Part shown: positions 31,308-45,100 of the stretch, in pieces | Layout: the number at the start of each line of letters is the position of its first letter | Position numbering within the stretch: the first letter of the stretch is position 1 | Assembly (NCBI GenBank): GCA_035079385.1 | Contig: JAVHKY010000068.1 | Location: 186,001-250,000, forward strand | Reading direction: 5' to 3' | Length of the DNA: 64,000 bases | Source of the DNA: Aspidiotus rigidus | Taxonomy: Eukaryota > Arthropoda > Insecta > Hemiptera > Diaspididae | The notes under the pieces: generated by a model | What the model saw: the letters and a program-made list of their open reading frames with translations, nothing else | Databases searched by the model: none | Told to the model about the DNA's origin: nothing | Program-made: the position numbers and the translations under genes

Positions 31308-34300
31308 TCAAAACTGGAAATAACTTTTCCCATTGACTTCTTTCTGTTCAGGTATTCGTTGATCTTGTCTTAATGCAGCCGCGTACGTTTTCGCAGCACC
31401 CATATCATTGTCTTTCCCCATCGACGAAACCATCAAATTCCAAGCGTTTGATCGGCCGTCGAATAATAACTTGTGCGGGTCTTTGGTGGCTGGTATATCA
31501 TTAGCAGGTAGACCACCCATACCTTTATTCCCGAAAGTACAGTCGTAACCACCATTCTGCAGTTTATTGTATGGTTTATTCAGATCTCCAAACGAGTTGT
31601 ATGTTCTCTGCGCATGACCTCGCGTTAAAGTATTTTCATTGTTAACACTTCGTTCATAAATATTATCTACGCCATTGATGATTGGGGGTGCCGCGCTAGG
31701 TTGTCTTTCGTAGAGCGGCCCTTGCCGTTTATTCCCAGGTGGCAATAGATCCGGTAATAACGAACTTGGCAGATGAACATCTAGCGGTATGGCAGATAGA
31801 TCATCGCATACATCTTCTGATTTAGAACTGCTCGCAGGATTTATCTAAACAAACAAGAAATAAATGAAAATAGAAATTGTACGATAACTAGGTTGGTCAT
31901 TGGATATAGAGATTTACCTGTAACTGCGCGAAACTAGATTCCCAAGGATTTAGCGAGTCTGTTTCCAATTTTCGACTCACCTTGGTTACTTTTCCTATTT
32001 TAATATCCTTCTTCCTAGAAGGCGAACTGATCAAATTTAGAAACCTGAGCGGAAATTTCAGAAAACTTTGAGTCAAATACCGATTGAAAATAGCTACGTA
32101 AAGAATAAGTTAAATTGTACAAACATTTTTGCTCGATGAATTTGCTTCGAGTCTATCAAACACGACAGCCATTGTTTCTGCAAATCAGTATTTTTCAACG
32201 TATCTTCGAGCGTAACTCCTGGAGGTAATAGGTCTTTCACGTCGTATTCTAGAGGCTGCAATACAACGGATGAGATGAGTATGAGCTCAAAATCAATACA
32301 AACAAGAGAGATTCCCAGAGGAAGAATAAATATCCATTAATGACCTCGTGTCGAACATTTGTACTCGGAACTACTGTTCTGGAACCAACAAATACCGGAT
32401 AGGATGGAGACACATTGTCTTGTTGAGTTTTTACACCATTAGACACTTCCGTGTAGTACGACCCGTTGAAATTATTACGCACAGGTATCGGTGGCGTACA
32501 AACAGGAGCCGGAAGGTTCATAATCGGAGGGTTGAAAGTTTTCGGCGGCGTAATTGTATGCGCCGACGGTGGTTGCGACCTCATGTATTGCGACAGTGGA
32601 ATCAATGTCAACTGTAAAGGAATATTCGTATCCGTCGTGATAGTATTCGTACGAATGGTAGATGGCGGCAAGTATCGGGCCGGAGTCGAAGTAAACTGGG
32701 TAGGTTGATATACGTCGGTATACGGTTGAGGAGGTAGCTGAGGAGGATACAGAACTGGATTCGGAGTCATGGATAGTGGTACGAAACCAGGAGGCGTCCG
32801 CACAACTGCGTTCACTTGTGGAAGAGGAGGAGGCGGTGTGCTCCATTTTGACGGTGCTACGAGGGGCTGCTGCGGTATTATAGCGGGCTGCATAACAGGC
32901 TTCTGCGGTAACTGATATCGTATGTTGTCGTAAGTGTACACACGATTCGGTATCATATTCTGATTCTGTAAGTTATTCATGTTCATATTCATCGGGTGGA
33001 TACCGGGGGGAGGGCGCGTTAGAGGAGCTCCAACAAATTGTAAATACGGTTCCGTTTGTAGGCCTCGCGGCACGAATTCTGGAGCCAGTGGATTCAGCTT
33101 GTATTTCTTCTTTAGTTCGACCGCGAACAATAAACTTTTCAAGTCTTGCCACGACAATCCGAATAGACTGTTATTTCTGAAGCAAATCTCGACGAAAGTT
33201 TCCCAAATTTTTCTACAACGACCGACTGAGCAGAGTGATACTGGATCACCAACAACGGCTACCAAGCTTTGCGCCCGCGTAACAGCCGTATTCAACAATT
33301 TTTTGTTAGATAAAAAACCGTAATCGAATAGAGAAGCGTCCTCAGTGTCGACTTCGTCAGTAACGCAAGTTCGTGCTGTTCGAACAGTGCTCAGAAATAC
33401 GACCCGAAATTGTTTACCTACAGATGAATACATTCGGTCAGATCATTTGGGGGATAACAAACAGATGGGATATTAAACGGCGAATCTTACCTTGCACATT
33501 GAGAACTCGCTCAACAGATATACCCGTCAACTTTCGTTTCTTCAATTCAATTCTAATTCTATGGACTTGATCGGGATACGGTGTCATAATACCGATCGAA
33601 TGTTCATTGAATTTTCCCCAACAGTCCGGCCAGTCATTTTTTATTTCTGCGACTCTCTCAACTAGTTCGTAGACCTTGATAAGTACAGAAAAAAAAAAAA
33701 AAAATCAGTCAAAAGTGAAGCTAGTTTTTAGAGAAAGATACTCTAGAACAAGATATGCTTACTTCAGCACAATTGTAGAATCCGGTCGAATTAGTTTCTT
33801 GCACGTCTTCACCCAAGGCAGTGAAAAACGTTAACGGGTAGAATTTCTTGTGCCTAGGTTGCGCACCCAGACTAAGCAATTTATTGTCGTAGAATAACCT
33901 CGACGTAAATTGCACAATTGCTTTGTGGGCTCGATAATTTTCGCACAGCACAATTTTACAAGGAAAATCCGCGGGATAACTTTCATACAGTCTTTGTAGA
34001 AGCGAAATGTGGAACTTCTTCTGCTTGGCAAAGGATGAAAATATTTCTGGACTCAACTGAAATGTTAAAATCCATATAAAGTTGTACAAATCTGAAACGA
34101 TATAAATTACTATACCGAATAACTAACGTTGCCTTACTTGCATATGATCACCAGCAAGGACAATTCTGGTCTTTTCGTTAGCTAAAGATAGAGGCATAAT
34201 AGCTTCGCACTCGATAGCTTGGGCCGCTTCGTCCAATAATATATGCGTGAAATGACCTAATGACAAATATATTCATTTCGTAGAAAATTTATCGCTATAA

Positions 34301-37300
34301 TTTATATTATCCTACAGATAAATTTCTAATGTACCTTTCGGAAGTCCTATAGCTGACAAATGAGATGAAATATTCAGGGTAACAACAATGACACGATGCT
34401 TCAAGATGTCTGAAAGCTGGGGTATTTTGAAAACTCGCATTCCATTTTGCACCTCTGTACAGCAATACTACAAACCACAATATGTAAATATGAAAGATAC
34501 ATCATCATAAGCATAAGATACAATAAGGAAAATATGATGCTAGTACCTCTAAAACAACACTGTTTACAGTCGAGACCCAACGTTTATGATAGTACATTCG
34601 AAGAGGACGCGCTTCTGTGAAACCTGACTGCACGTAAGAATGCAGGTACTCTTTTATATATAAATCTGCAGCGCTATTAGAATGTGTACAAATAAGTATT
34701 CTTGTGTCTTTTTCCTGAAGTATGTGCTTAACCGCTCTAGCCAGAGTGTACGTTTTGCCCGTGCCAAAAGGACCTTCAAACAGAAGTTTGTTTTCAGAAA
34801 CAAAGGTTCTATTTCAAAATATATTCCAGTCTTTCTCGACTTACCTATGATCAGAACTGGGGGTAAAGGTATATCCGAGGGAACGGTGATGGCTACAATA
34901 GCTTCTTTTTGTTTCTCATTCAGTTTTCGGTCATCTGCTGTCCATTGTCTGGAAAAGAAAAATGCTTAGAAATTAAGTATTTAGAAAAGAATAAGAAACG
35001 CGATTATTGTCCAAAAAATGGGTACAACTACTTACTTATCGGTGATTTTCGGTACGATAGGAATGTTCAGAATATCTGGAAAAATGATGTTGTAATTCGA
35101 GACGCAATCAACTGCTTGATGCCATTCGCAATACGGAATCCTATTCAACTGGAACTGCATTTCCAGAGTAACACTGGTATCGGGCTTCAACTTCAAATCC
35201 ATTACGGTTTGCGCAGACAATCGTAGGTACACGATATTTTTTCCTTTATCTTCGATCAGAGACTCATATACTTTCAATTTGCTTTTGTCTCCAGTCCTCA
35301 CTGTGGAAATACGAAGTGAAATACAGACAAAACAAAAGATAACCACCAAGATTAAATCACTGCTATCATTTACCTTTTTTACCATCGGTCAACAATACCG
35401 CCACACAGTTATTCAGTACAAGGCGACCTCCAGGACTATCTTCACTCACATCTTCACTTAGAGTTATCAATGCAAATAATTCACCCGCTGTAGAAAATTT
35501 TGCAGTACTAGTCGCGAACATGCTAGATGATATTACGTATCTTTCAACCACTTGCATATTTGCACGAACGCTGTACTTCGCTACTTGATCGTAACAAGCC
35601 ATCTCTTCGATATACAATAATTCGTGCATTCTTGATCGATAATTATTCTTTGTGACGCAATCGTCATTCAGCATCGATTGCGTTATGGTAAATTTGTGTC
35701 CAGTTGGTACAAAGTATTTTCCCAACAAATCTTGTTCTCGCTCCGTAAATGAGTGATCAACGACTGTAGACGTGAAGGGTATAATGACTGAATTACTTTC
35801 TTCCCAACGTTCAGACGATGAAAGGACCAATTCCTACGAATATATTTATAGAATTAGAAAAAATTACAGTGCTAACAGAGTTTAAGATAAACAAAAACTC
35901 CAACCTGTTTAACTTCTTTCATCTTTTCTGCATCGTTAACTGGAACTACATCCACACATAGATGTTTTACCAAAAGCGGTTCACTACCGAAATCAAAGAC
36001 TACAGTTTGACGGAAAGTGCCATACAGTTTCGTCGAGAAAGCAACCTCCACAGTATGAGTCAGTTTCAAGTCCATATCTGGTTCCATATCAAGACGTGAC
36101 GTCCACTCTTGGTTATTGATAGGTTGTTCGCATAGAAGTTTATTTTTGTCACAGAATGTGCTGAGTCGTTGCAATGAAAAATGGTTCCTATGCGAATCAT
36201 ATAATAACGCAACGACTTTCAAAAGTCGCGGAGTTTTTAAAGTGAAAACCCATTTTTTAGTGCTAATTTTCGTTTCGATAACCGTTGTGAGATCGCCTTC
36301 TATCTCTTCTTCAATTCCATCGAGAGTTTCTCGAATAATCGTTTCTGGATTCGAAGATTCTGATAGTCTGCGCAAAAGATAACAAAATAAATAACGACTA
36401 CAAACAGTTTTCTTTAGGTACTCTTGAGTAAATATTAATTACTTGTCTAGTATTCGTCCCGTGTACGATTTCCCGTACAGGAGATTCTCATTAGCTTTCT
36501 CTAAACGCATCATACGATACTCAAAACGCTCCTTCCATTCATTCAATTCTTCGATACCGTGCGCATCAACACACTGGGCCCCGTTTTTACAGCCCCCAAT
36601 AGCATTACTTTGATACGCAGGACATAAACTGTAACAACAATAAACAAGCGTTACTAATACATCGATAACTCTACGACGAAGTACTCTACAATATGTACTT
36701 GTAGGTATCGGCTGTTAATCCTCTTGGAGGAGGTCTTTTCTTCCAGTCTCTACCCTCATCGCTCATGACTGTTCGCTGATGACTCTGAGTAGAACAATGA
36801 ATTCTGAAATCATCAACATTATCGTGGGAGACGTTACAGAAGACGCAATGATATTTGCTGACTTTCTTCTTGACTTCTGAAATGATAGAAGAACCAACAA
36901 ATAATTTTTATTCGACAAATCACTTCTCAAGAAGATTGAGACTATCTAATTTCTAGTATCCATTAACTATGTAAAGTTACATCATCTTATTATTTCGTTT
37001 CCTCACCTCCGTTCATTCCTAGTTCATTCGTAAATGTATTCGTGGAATCGCTCTCTCGTTGTGTAAAATGCAGACCGATTTCGATTCTCTCGAGGAGTTT
37101 TGCGCATTCTTGCTTCGTGAAATCTGTACATAAACTTTTCAGTTGTTCCACAATCAGCTTTGCCTCTTCGAATTGTTTCAGTTGAATCAAAGAATGGGTT
37201 AAACGCCAGCGAGCCTTGAACCAAAAATTGTTTCTCGGCGCTTCATTCGGTAAGAACTTCATTATCTTCTGACAGTCCTCGATACAAGCTTCATGTTTAC

Positions 37301-37466
37301 TCAATTCGAAATAACATTGCGATCGCCATAACAAGTAAGCGAGAAGTTTTTCATCTTCCATCGAATGTTGATTCTCATCGTTAAGAAGTTGATTGAGATG
37401 CAGGAGAGCATTTTCCCATTTCTTTTGCTTCAAACACTCAATCACGACGAACTCAACTCCATTCAT
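31308..37466 (-). CDS. HELZ-type RNA helicase with zinc fingers
   Basis: SF1 (UPF1-like) RNA helicase of cytoplasmic mRNPs. Sixteen coding exons on the minus strand: 37466-37007, 36876-36699, 36628-36443, 36367-35905, 35833-35374, 35300-35036, 34948-34845, 34773-34547, 34467-34335, 34256-34138, 34056-33763, 33674-33491, 33417-32345, 32255-32125, 32044-31918 and 31844-31308. All phases join, giving 1646 residues. Order: TPR-like N-terminus (1 to about 120), matrin-type C2H2 finger (C164, C167), CCCH finger (C215, C226, C232, H236), HELZ core from about 275, Walker A GPFGTGKT (706-713), DEAA box (834-837), motif [10 protein letters not shown], then a PAM2 motif [10 protein letters not shown] (about 1132-1141) for binding poly(A)-binding protein, and a long Pro-rich disordered tail. 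The start aligns with the TPR start of human HELZ. It is divergent from SNM1A. Confidence 0.93.
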
Positions 37467-38389
37467 ATTCGAATTAAATCGTTTCCTGTACAACGATAGT
37501 AGTATAACGAAATATTTACAGATACGATACCATGATTTCGTTTGTAACTTTTCCAACTTTAAATTTACAGAATTAATATTACTTTACACATCTATACATG
37601 TAAGTTTTCATAAAAATAATAATTGAAAAGAAACGTTTCATGTAAAAAATTAAAATTTTAAGTTTAAAATTTACAAAAACTGTATAATAAGACTTCGTCC
37701 AAAGCAAAGTTTAAGTATTATTATTATTATCAAGAGTCAAGACCAAAGTCTATAATAAAAAATACAAACAGAGAACGGAAGAAACGAAGAAGGGACACGA
37801 CAGGACGGAACGATCTGTCTAAATTTTTCTCTCTCGCTCTTTCTCATATACGTGGATGTATCCTTTCTCTTTCTAATACAAATTATCAATGAGTAGATCG
37901 GCCTGTAGTTTCGCTTGAAGCGGGAAAATCAAGATGGACCAATCAAAATTGATGGCTCTTGTAACTGGAATACGATTGGCAAATTCTTCATTAGAAGTGA
38001 AGAAAGCAAGCTGAAAGCAACAAGCAAGTAATCAACTAATGTGATATGTGATAAGAATTTTCCCGGTCATTCTACGAACGAGAACCGAAAATCGAGATTA
38101 GAACACTCGACTCGAGAATAATAATGAGGAGAATAAAAAATAGATGTAGACTAGATAAAATGAAAACTTCTTACTTTTAATGTAGCCAGCTTCGTCAAAC
38201 ATATATGTAGCATACCTTCGACCAAGTTTATATGATTCATCTATCTTATAGCGCTATCACTTTCACTTCATGACTTAATGCTCAGGACTACAGCTTTTAT
38301 GAGTGGGAACTCTTCTGACTGCTGACCGCTACCTATTTGCAAGAATATTCAAGTTTCTGTGTGCTAGTGAAATCCTGAAATCTCTATGA
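37467..38389. promoter_or_regulatory. Shared intergenic region between HELZ and SNM1A
   Basis: 923 bp between two divergent start codons, so it must hold both promoters and 5' UTRs. No TATA box is obvious at a suitable distance from either ATG. Whether the promoter is truly bidirectional is an inference from layout. Confidence 0.5.
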
Positions 38390-41300
38390 ATGAATGCCAC
38401 AGAGTTCGAATCGGACGAACTGCAGTTCTGTCCTATCTGCCAAGTACCATTAAAACTGCTGAAAATCATTCACACTATTCATGTAAATATGTGCGATGTA
38501 CTCTGGGATGAGTTACCAGGTATCCCAAAATTCTTTTCACATATTTGTATGTTTTGTTGAATATCATTGTTTGACGGATTTGCGTATTGTTTCAGACTGT
38601 TCGGATGGCATCCAATGCCACAGTGAAAGTGTCTTTCATTACCGAGATTTTTCTCATAAAACATTGGCGAATCATAGAGAGAATTTAAGAAAAAGGAAAA
38701 TTGAAGAGACGGGATCTAAAGGTGATCTAAACGCTGAGTCTGCGACCAAACCTAAGCTAAGACGAATTATCGAGCGTCTTGAATCTGAAGGTAATGGTGA
38801 TGACGATATTTTCGTATCTGATACTCCTAAAAAAAACCGCTCTCAGAAACCAAAGACGGAAAAGAAGTCACGTATAAAAAAGAAGGGAATTGTTGACTCA
38901 ATTCCACTAGGTGGAAATATTGAGGATATTGTTACGAAAATATGTCTGTCCCTTAAACCCGAAGAAAATGATGCCCCAATCATTTCCACCGAAAATAACC
39001 GTCGAAACGAGGATGAGATGAACGATGCCTTCACAGATGACACGTCCGAATGTAGTGTATCACAGAATAATGAAAGTGAAAACAATGATGGAGTACAAGA
39101 AAACGTGGAAGAAGATCTGGAAGACGTAGACGAAGGGAGTGAGTCGTCGATGTCATGGGAAAATGTCACGAACGAAATTGATGAAAACGTGGACAAGAAA
39201 GGTATTGTTTTTTAAAAACTCTTGGGAAAATTATGTACTTTGACTCTACTTTTTTCTTTATTATATGTATATATTTTTTTTTAGAAAAATGTAAAGCTCA
39301 ATGGAACAACCTGTTCAAAGGTGCTACTAATTCAGGGAACACAAAATCCCCGAATGCGAATAAGAAAAAACGGAGCAGCATGTTTGGTAGCGCCAAAGAA
39401 ATTAAAGTTTGCCCTAGTTTCAAGAAAATGCCTGGTATTTGCAATTTCCTCTCTACTTGATTGAATGAATAGGAAAATTTTCATTCATATCATGAAATCG
39501 TTTCAGGAACAAGTTTTGCTGTTGATGCATTCCAATTCGGTAACATCCCCGGTATCACCGCTTACTTTTTATCCCATTTTCATGCAGATCATTACATAGG
39601 CTTGAAAAAATCATTTTCCAATCCTATTTATTGTTCCTTAATTACTGGTAGGTCAATTATTCTGGGATTTCGATATGAAATTGTAATAGTTGAATTGATT
39701 TGTTTGAATTTTGTTTTAGCTAATTTGGTGAAAAAAAAAATACGAGTAGCTGAAAAATTTTTGCATGTGCTCCAGCTAAACGATCCCATCGTAATAAGTC
39801 GAGTTGAAGTAACTTGTTTTGATGCCAATCAGTGCGTCCTATTGTTATTGCATATTATTATTGTTATCATTATTTTCCTTTTTCAACTTACATTAATTAT
39901 TATAATTTAACTCTTATAGTTGTCCTGGTGCTGTATTATTCTTATTCCGTTTAACGAGCGGCGAACAATTCTTACACGTAGGTGACTTTAGAGCCTGTCC
40001 AGAGATGGAGAATATTCCTCAGTTACAGAATAATCATATAGATAGACTGTACCTCGATACAACGTGAGTCGATTTTTATGAATGAAATTGAATGTGTGAA
40101 TGGAAAATTGGTGATCACTGTGGAGGAAGAGCCATGAATCCACTATGTATAATTAGTCAGAATTCACTAGTATGATGAATCTCTGCTCTAATATAGAAAT
40201 GTGCGAAGATGAATTTCATAGGATTTTCATCGTCAAATTCTTTTCGCACCATTTTACTACGATACAAACTCTTCGAAGTTCCTTGAAATTGATAAGAGTG
40301 AAAATTTTGAAAAATGAGAAAGATGCCTAAATTTGTGATACTTGCTGTGATTCTTCCTGGTTCAAATTTCTCTCCATAAATTTATTGGATTTCTAAAAAT
40401 TCAATCGGGTGCTTCTTTGACTGGAAGCATTAAAACTGAACGAAAATAAAGTTATTCTGATAGATGTTTCGGAAATAATTAGAATACTACTGTCATCGCA
40501 TCACTTCAAATTAAATGTGAAAATTCATCCTTGTTTCAGATATTTTAATCCAGATTACGTATTTCCTACTCAAAACGAAGTGATAGAACGCGTTAAAAAA
40601 ATAGTTCGTAGTAAACTTACGAAGCACGAAAAAGCACTTTTTATATCTGGAACATATTTAATCGGTTAGTTGAAAGAGATATTCTCTAAAATTATGCGTG
40701 TATTATTATTATTTTTTTTTCGGGATAATGTATGACTGAGGGTTTCTTGAAAAATTTGTTGTCAAAATAATGAGTCTCCTTTGGCGATCTTGACCTAATT
40801 AAGATACGTGGGAAAATTTATAAATAATTGTGCGGATGAAACTTAAACTTTCGAACTCTAGCTTTTTTCATCTAGAATAAGCTCATAAGTCGTTACTAAC
40901 TTGTTTTCGGCTTACGCTAACCATAAAAATTAAGCTGGGGCTAAAAGTATCTCAGGTTCTCCGTATAAACCTAAAGTCACTTTCTTTTCATAAAACGAGC
41001 TTCAGCAATGTACAAACTACAATAACTCTAGCTTCAGGGCTAAGCAAAAAAGACAAATAGCAATAATTTCTCATGTTTCAGTAATACTGCTACCTTCCTA
41101 GCCTGAGCTAAAAATTTATAGTTTTTTTATTTTTGTAGGAAAAGAAAAAGTATTCTTAGGGATGTTGGAAGAATTAAAATGTTTACTTTGGGCGCAGCGT
41201 CAAAAAGTAGATGTGTTTCGATGCCTAGAAGATTATGTGATATTATCGGCTTTAACAAGTGTTCCTGAATTAGCAAAAATCCACGTATTACCCATGAATC

Positions 41301-41795
41301 ATCTGAGATTCGATGTAAGTAGCTTTTCTCTCTTTTTTTTGGTCTAGGCACTATAGAGTAGTACAAATACAACTGTGATCATTCGCTTTACAGAGATTAA
41401 AAAAATATTTATTGGATATGAATGGAGCATTCACTCATATTTTCGCATTCAGACCTACTGGTTGGGAGATGGGAAGAAGAGCAGACTCGGGAGATTGGTT
41501 AAACGAATCAACGCAGGCGAATATCACCATTTATGGTGAGTTTTTTCAAATAATAAATTCAGTTGTTTTTTCGAATTTTTTTCGAGTATAGATTGTTGCA
41601 GGTATTCCATATAGCGAACATTCCAATTACGAAGAGCTTTGTCGTTTCATCAAATTCATCAAAGCGGATAAAGTTATTCCAACTGTACCAATGAAGAATC
41701 GTAATATGTACGGACTTCTAAAATCAATAGTAGATTCTTACAAAGTTGGACCAAAACAACAAGGTATTCAACAATTTTTTAATTCTTCGTCGTAA
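38390..41795 (+). CDS. SNM1A DNA interstrand-crosslink repair nuclease
   Basis: Metallo-beta-lactamase/beta-CASP 5'-3' exonuclease of crosslink repair, nuclear. Ten exons: 38390-38519, 38596-39201, 39285-39434, 39507-39647, 39720-39831, 39920-40063, 40540-40664, 41139-41314, 41394-41535 and 41602-41795; 639 residues. The N-terminus has a UBZ4-type ubiquitin-binding finger (C14, C17, H31, C35). A charged linker of about 230 residues carries basic nuclear-localisation-like runs. The nuclease has HFHADH (319-324), DANHCPGA (377-384), HVGDFR (399-404), then the beta-CASP blocks FRPTGWEMG and [11 protein letters not shown]. The last 12 residues, [12 protein letters not shown], contain a perfect PCNA-binding PIP box (Q-x-x-I-x-x-F-F). 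UBZ plus PIP identifies SNM1A rather than SNM1B/Apollo or Artemis. It is shorter than the human protein of about 1040 residues. The start is the first Met that keeps the UBZ. Confidence 0.93.
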
Positions 41796-41981
41796 GCGTA
41801 GAAATATATTGAGTGGAATCAATTCAATTGTAACACTTTGATAATGTTTGGCAGTTTTTCTTTATGAAAGAACTATTTTTAAATTATCGATCAATTTTAA
41901 GAACGTTATGTACGCAATAAGTATCCCGTGAATTTGTTTATCGTTTTTTATGCGCTCGTATTTTTTTAAACTCGAAACGAA

Positions 41982-41987
41982 AATAAA
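41982..41987 (+). terminator. Poly(A) signal of SNM1A
   Basis: AATAAA, 187 nt after the stop codon, within AT-rich sequence and before the converging OATP end at 42139. Confidence 0.6.
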
Positions 41988-42138
41988 ATTTCAAAACTTT
42001 ATCTTATTCTCTAGTTTATAATATTCGTCACACTTATCAACAATTATTTTTCAGCCTTCAAACGCGAAGAAAATTTCAGATCAATAATTAATTGCCATTA
42101 GTTGCATGACAAAAACTCGTAATAATTGTTTACGCGGG

Positions 42139-45100
42139 TTATCTCGGTTGAGTATGAATTCTCATCAATGGTAATTCTATAGCTTGTTTCTTGACCGTCG
42201 ACACTTTCGATTCAGTTTCATCATCGTCAAACTTTTCTATCTCTTTAACGTAATACCATACAAAACAGTCGGAAAGAGTCCCAAACACAAAGAATCCTGA
42301 AAGTTGTTTTGAAACTATGCAACGCTTATTTTTGAATTTATTTCTGATGATGTGGATCATATTTACCACAGGCTGTCAGATTGAAAGCTAGTCGTAGTTG
42401 TTGGTTATCGTACAACCAACAGTTACTTCTCTCTCCGCAGTTGTTTCCCCAAATAATGCAAGTCCAGTCTGGAAAATTGAATGAAATCATATAAACACAT
42501 TTTGATTATTAAATCCCTTTATAGATTGAGTTTTCAGAAAGCGTAATTTACCCAAAAACGTTCCATAAATGATGGGCGCTGGGATGAAAGCAAACAGCGC
42601 AAGCAGCACTTCTGTAAGACCTATTGATAAAGATCTATCTCTCTCTTCAACACCCCTATCAGAGGAAAATGATTTCAACGGTTAATTTTTTTTTCTGATG
42701 AAAACGCCAGATATGGGTCAATATGTCACCTGAATTGTATTAAAGTGTTTCCCGAACGTCCCGTGGCGTGTGTAAAACTCATGATACCCAATATAATCGT
42801 AAACAAAAATATATTGCTCGAGCAGTCGGCCGGACACGTACCATTTATCACCTTAGAGCTTGGAACGCAGCTACAATTTGTATAATATTCCTGGTGACCA
42901 TGTGTGGCACATTATTTTAAGAATACAATGTTGTAGAAACGTGAAAAACTTGTCAGTTGACCGTTGATACTCAACTGTAATTCCTTCGATGATCTTTGTC
43001 GCGTTGCACCCAGCGTGGCACCAAGAGTAATAGGTAACACCAGTTTGAGAATCGCACACAGGTGCAAATTGGATATCGGTCATACAGTCTAAATTCGCGT
43101 TGCATGTCTCTGTGAGATTCCAACTGTAACAACACATTTATTTCTTATACAACTTATGAGTATTTCATGAGATTCAGGAAAATTTTTTGAAGATAATATT
43201 TTAAAAGAGTAACGCTGATTCTATGTGAATAACCTGCGATCGGGGTTCCAATGGCCGTGATATTCTGGTTGAGGACAACCTAGAAACATGTAAATAACAT
43301 GTCCAATAATATCTATAATCTCGGTTAATACGTTCCAACCTGCCAGACGTCTCAGTGATGGACGAATCTTGGAAAGGATCAAACCAGCTGACATGACACC
43401 CAGTCCATTACACAGGATATTGACCGTACCTAAAAAAATGGAGTACGAAATTAATGGAAAATGTGTACAGGTCTATGGAATATCTAAAATACGTTACATA
43501 TTTAGAGGTAAAATAGTTTTGTTGCCGCATTATACCTACACAAACAAAAGATAGGGGGTATTGAAATTTGTGAAAACTCATTTTCAAGTCCATGTTACAA
43601 GGACTTGAAATTATGTCCTTAAACAATTTAACCATATTTCTTTGGGACGAGGGAAGGTGTGATATGTATAATCTGGAAAGCAGGTGGGAACAATTTCTTA
43701 CAGTTGAAAAATTTTTTCCCGCAGTACCAAAGCTATGGGGTCATATCTGACTCTCTATAGTCAAATTCTTTTGAATGGTTTTCCAAGTTTTCTTACCAGT
43801 CAGAAAATTCGATTTAGACGGAGATAATCTGAACTGCGATTCCATATATTTTGGCAAGAAAGTCCAGTACGCCATCAGACCCATCGTGAAACATACAGAA
43901 CTCAATGAGTTGTACACAATTATCTTGTTTTTGCTTATCCTTTTTAATGCTTGTTTGAAATCTGAAATAAAGCAACGATTTCAAACATTTTTAAGAGGTC
44001 ACAAACGGAGCTCATCAAGATGAGCAGGAAACCTGTTCCATCGGATTCGTGTTCGGGGAATATGACTTACACGAAGAAGGATACGATTTGATTATAGAAC
44101 AGAGGAGAAGCCAGATAACACGAAAACAACAATTCTTATCCAAGCTCCTCTTCTGAGTTTTCTCCCCTCCCCCCTCCTCACATACAGCTGAATAATCGAA
44201 ATCTTTCCAAGTCTCTAATTACCTATTGTTCGCAAAATTCTCTACGAATAATGGACGGCAATCCCCTATGAAACCAATTCCTTGCTAAAATTATTGTTCT
44301 CTCATTTTTGTCTCACCTGAAAATGAAGTTCCTCCTGAATTTCGAACGTTCCTTCTACGATTCCGAGCGGCCGCTCTTGGTAGTGATTTTGGAAAAAGAT
44401 ATAATAATGCACCCATTAATAAGGGTAGGAAACAAAGAGGATACAAACCTGTTTGAATTTTAATAATAAAATTATGAAATTTTGTTAGAGTAGGCGATCG
44501 ATGAATGCTCTTTACCTATCCACCAAGCTCCAATCCATCTAGGATCTTCGGAATTGATGAGTGGCGTTAAAGAAGGTTCGACGTAGATTTTCAGCGTGTG
44601 AGACGCTATTAGATAACCTACACTCGGTCCAAATAATCGAATGAATTGTACAATGGCTGCAACAAATTTTCGAATGAGGTTTCTAGTTGGAGATTTGCAC
44701 ATCGTCTCTAGGGCTTTACTCCTACATCATATTGCATACTCGTTTGCCTGATTTTTATCCTAATGGCCACTTGCGCTTTATATTGTATTATAACAGGAGA
44801 ATTGAATATGCAGTTATAGCATAACTTTTACCCTACCTCAAGACCAGAAGTGGCAAGCTTTAGCTTAGAGCTCTACGTTAGCCGTGGCGTTGCCCGACCT
44901 CTTTGCAGGGCTGCTTCGTTAAGCCGAAGCTATTAGCCGTTAGCCGAGCAATTTTCATCCAAGATTAGCTAGCTGTAGGCTGGCTAATGAAATAACGTTA
45001 GCCATTCAAATTGGAATTGCTGGCGGCCAATATTTTCTCTTCCCCACACCTCACCTTTCCACGTTGGAGCGACCCCCTCCCCTACTTTCAGTCGTTAGCT

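Noticed and set aside
32348..32846. Several open frames on both strands in HELZ exon 13
   Set aside because: They are shadows of the Pro-rich HELZ coding sequence, which is in a different frame and conserved at its start.
43280..43339. A 60-bp GT...AG intron in the OATP
   Set aside because: It is a multiple of three, has no stop, and its translation (GWNVLTEIIDIIGHVIYMFL) supplies a membrane segment that the family needs here. I keep it as coding.
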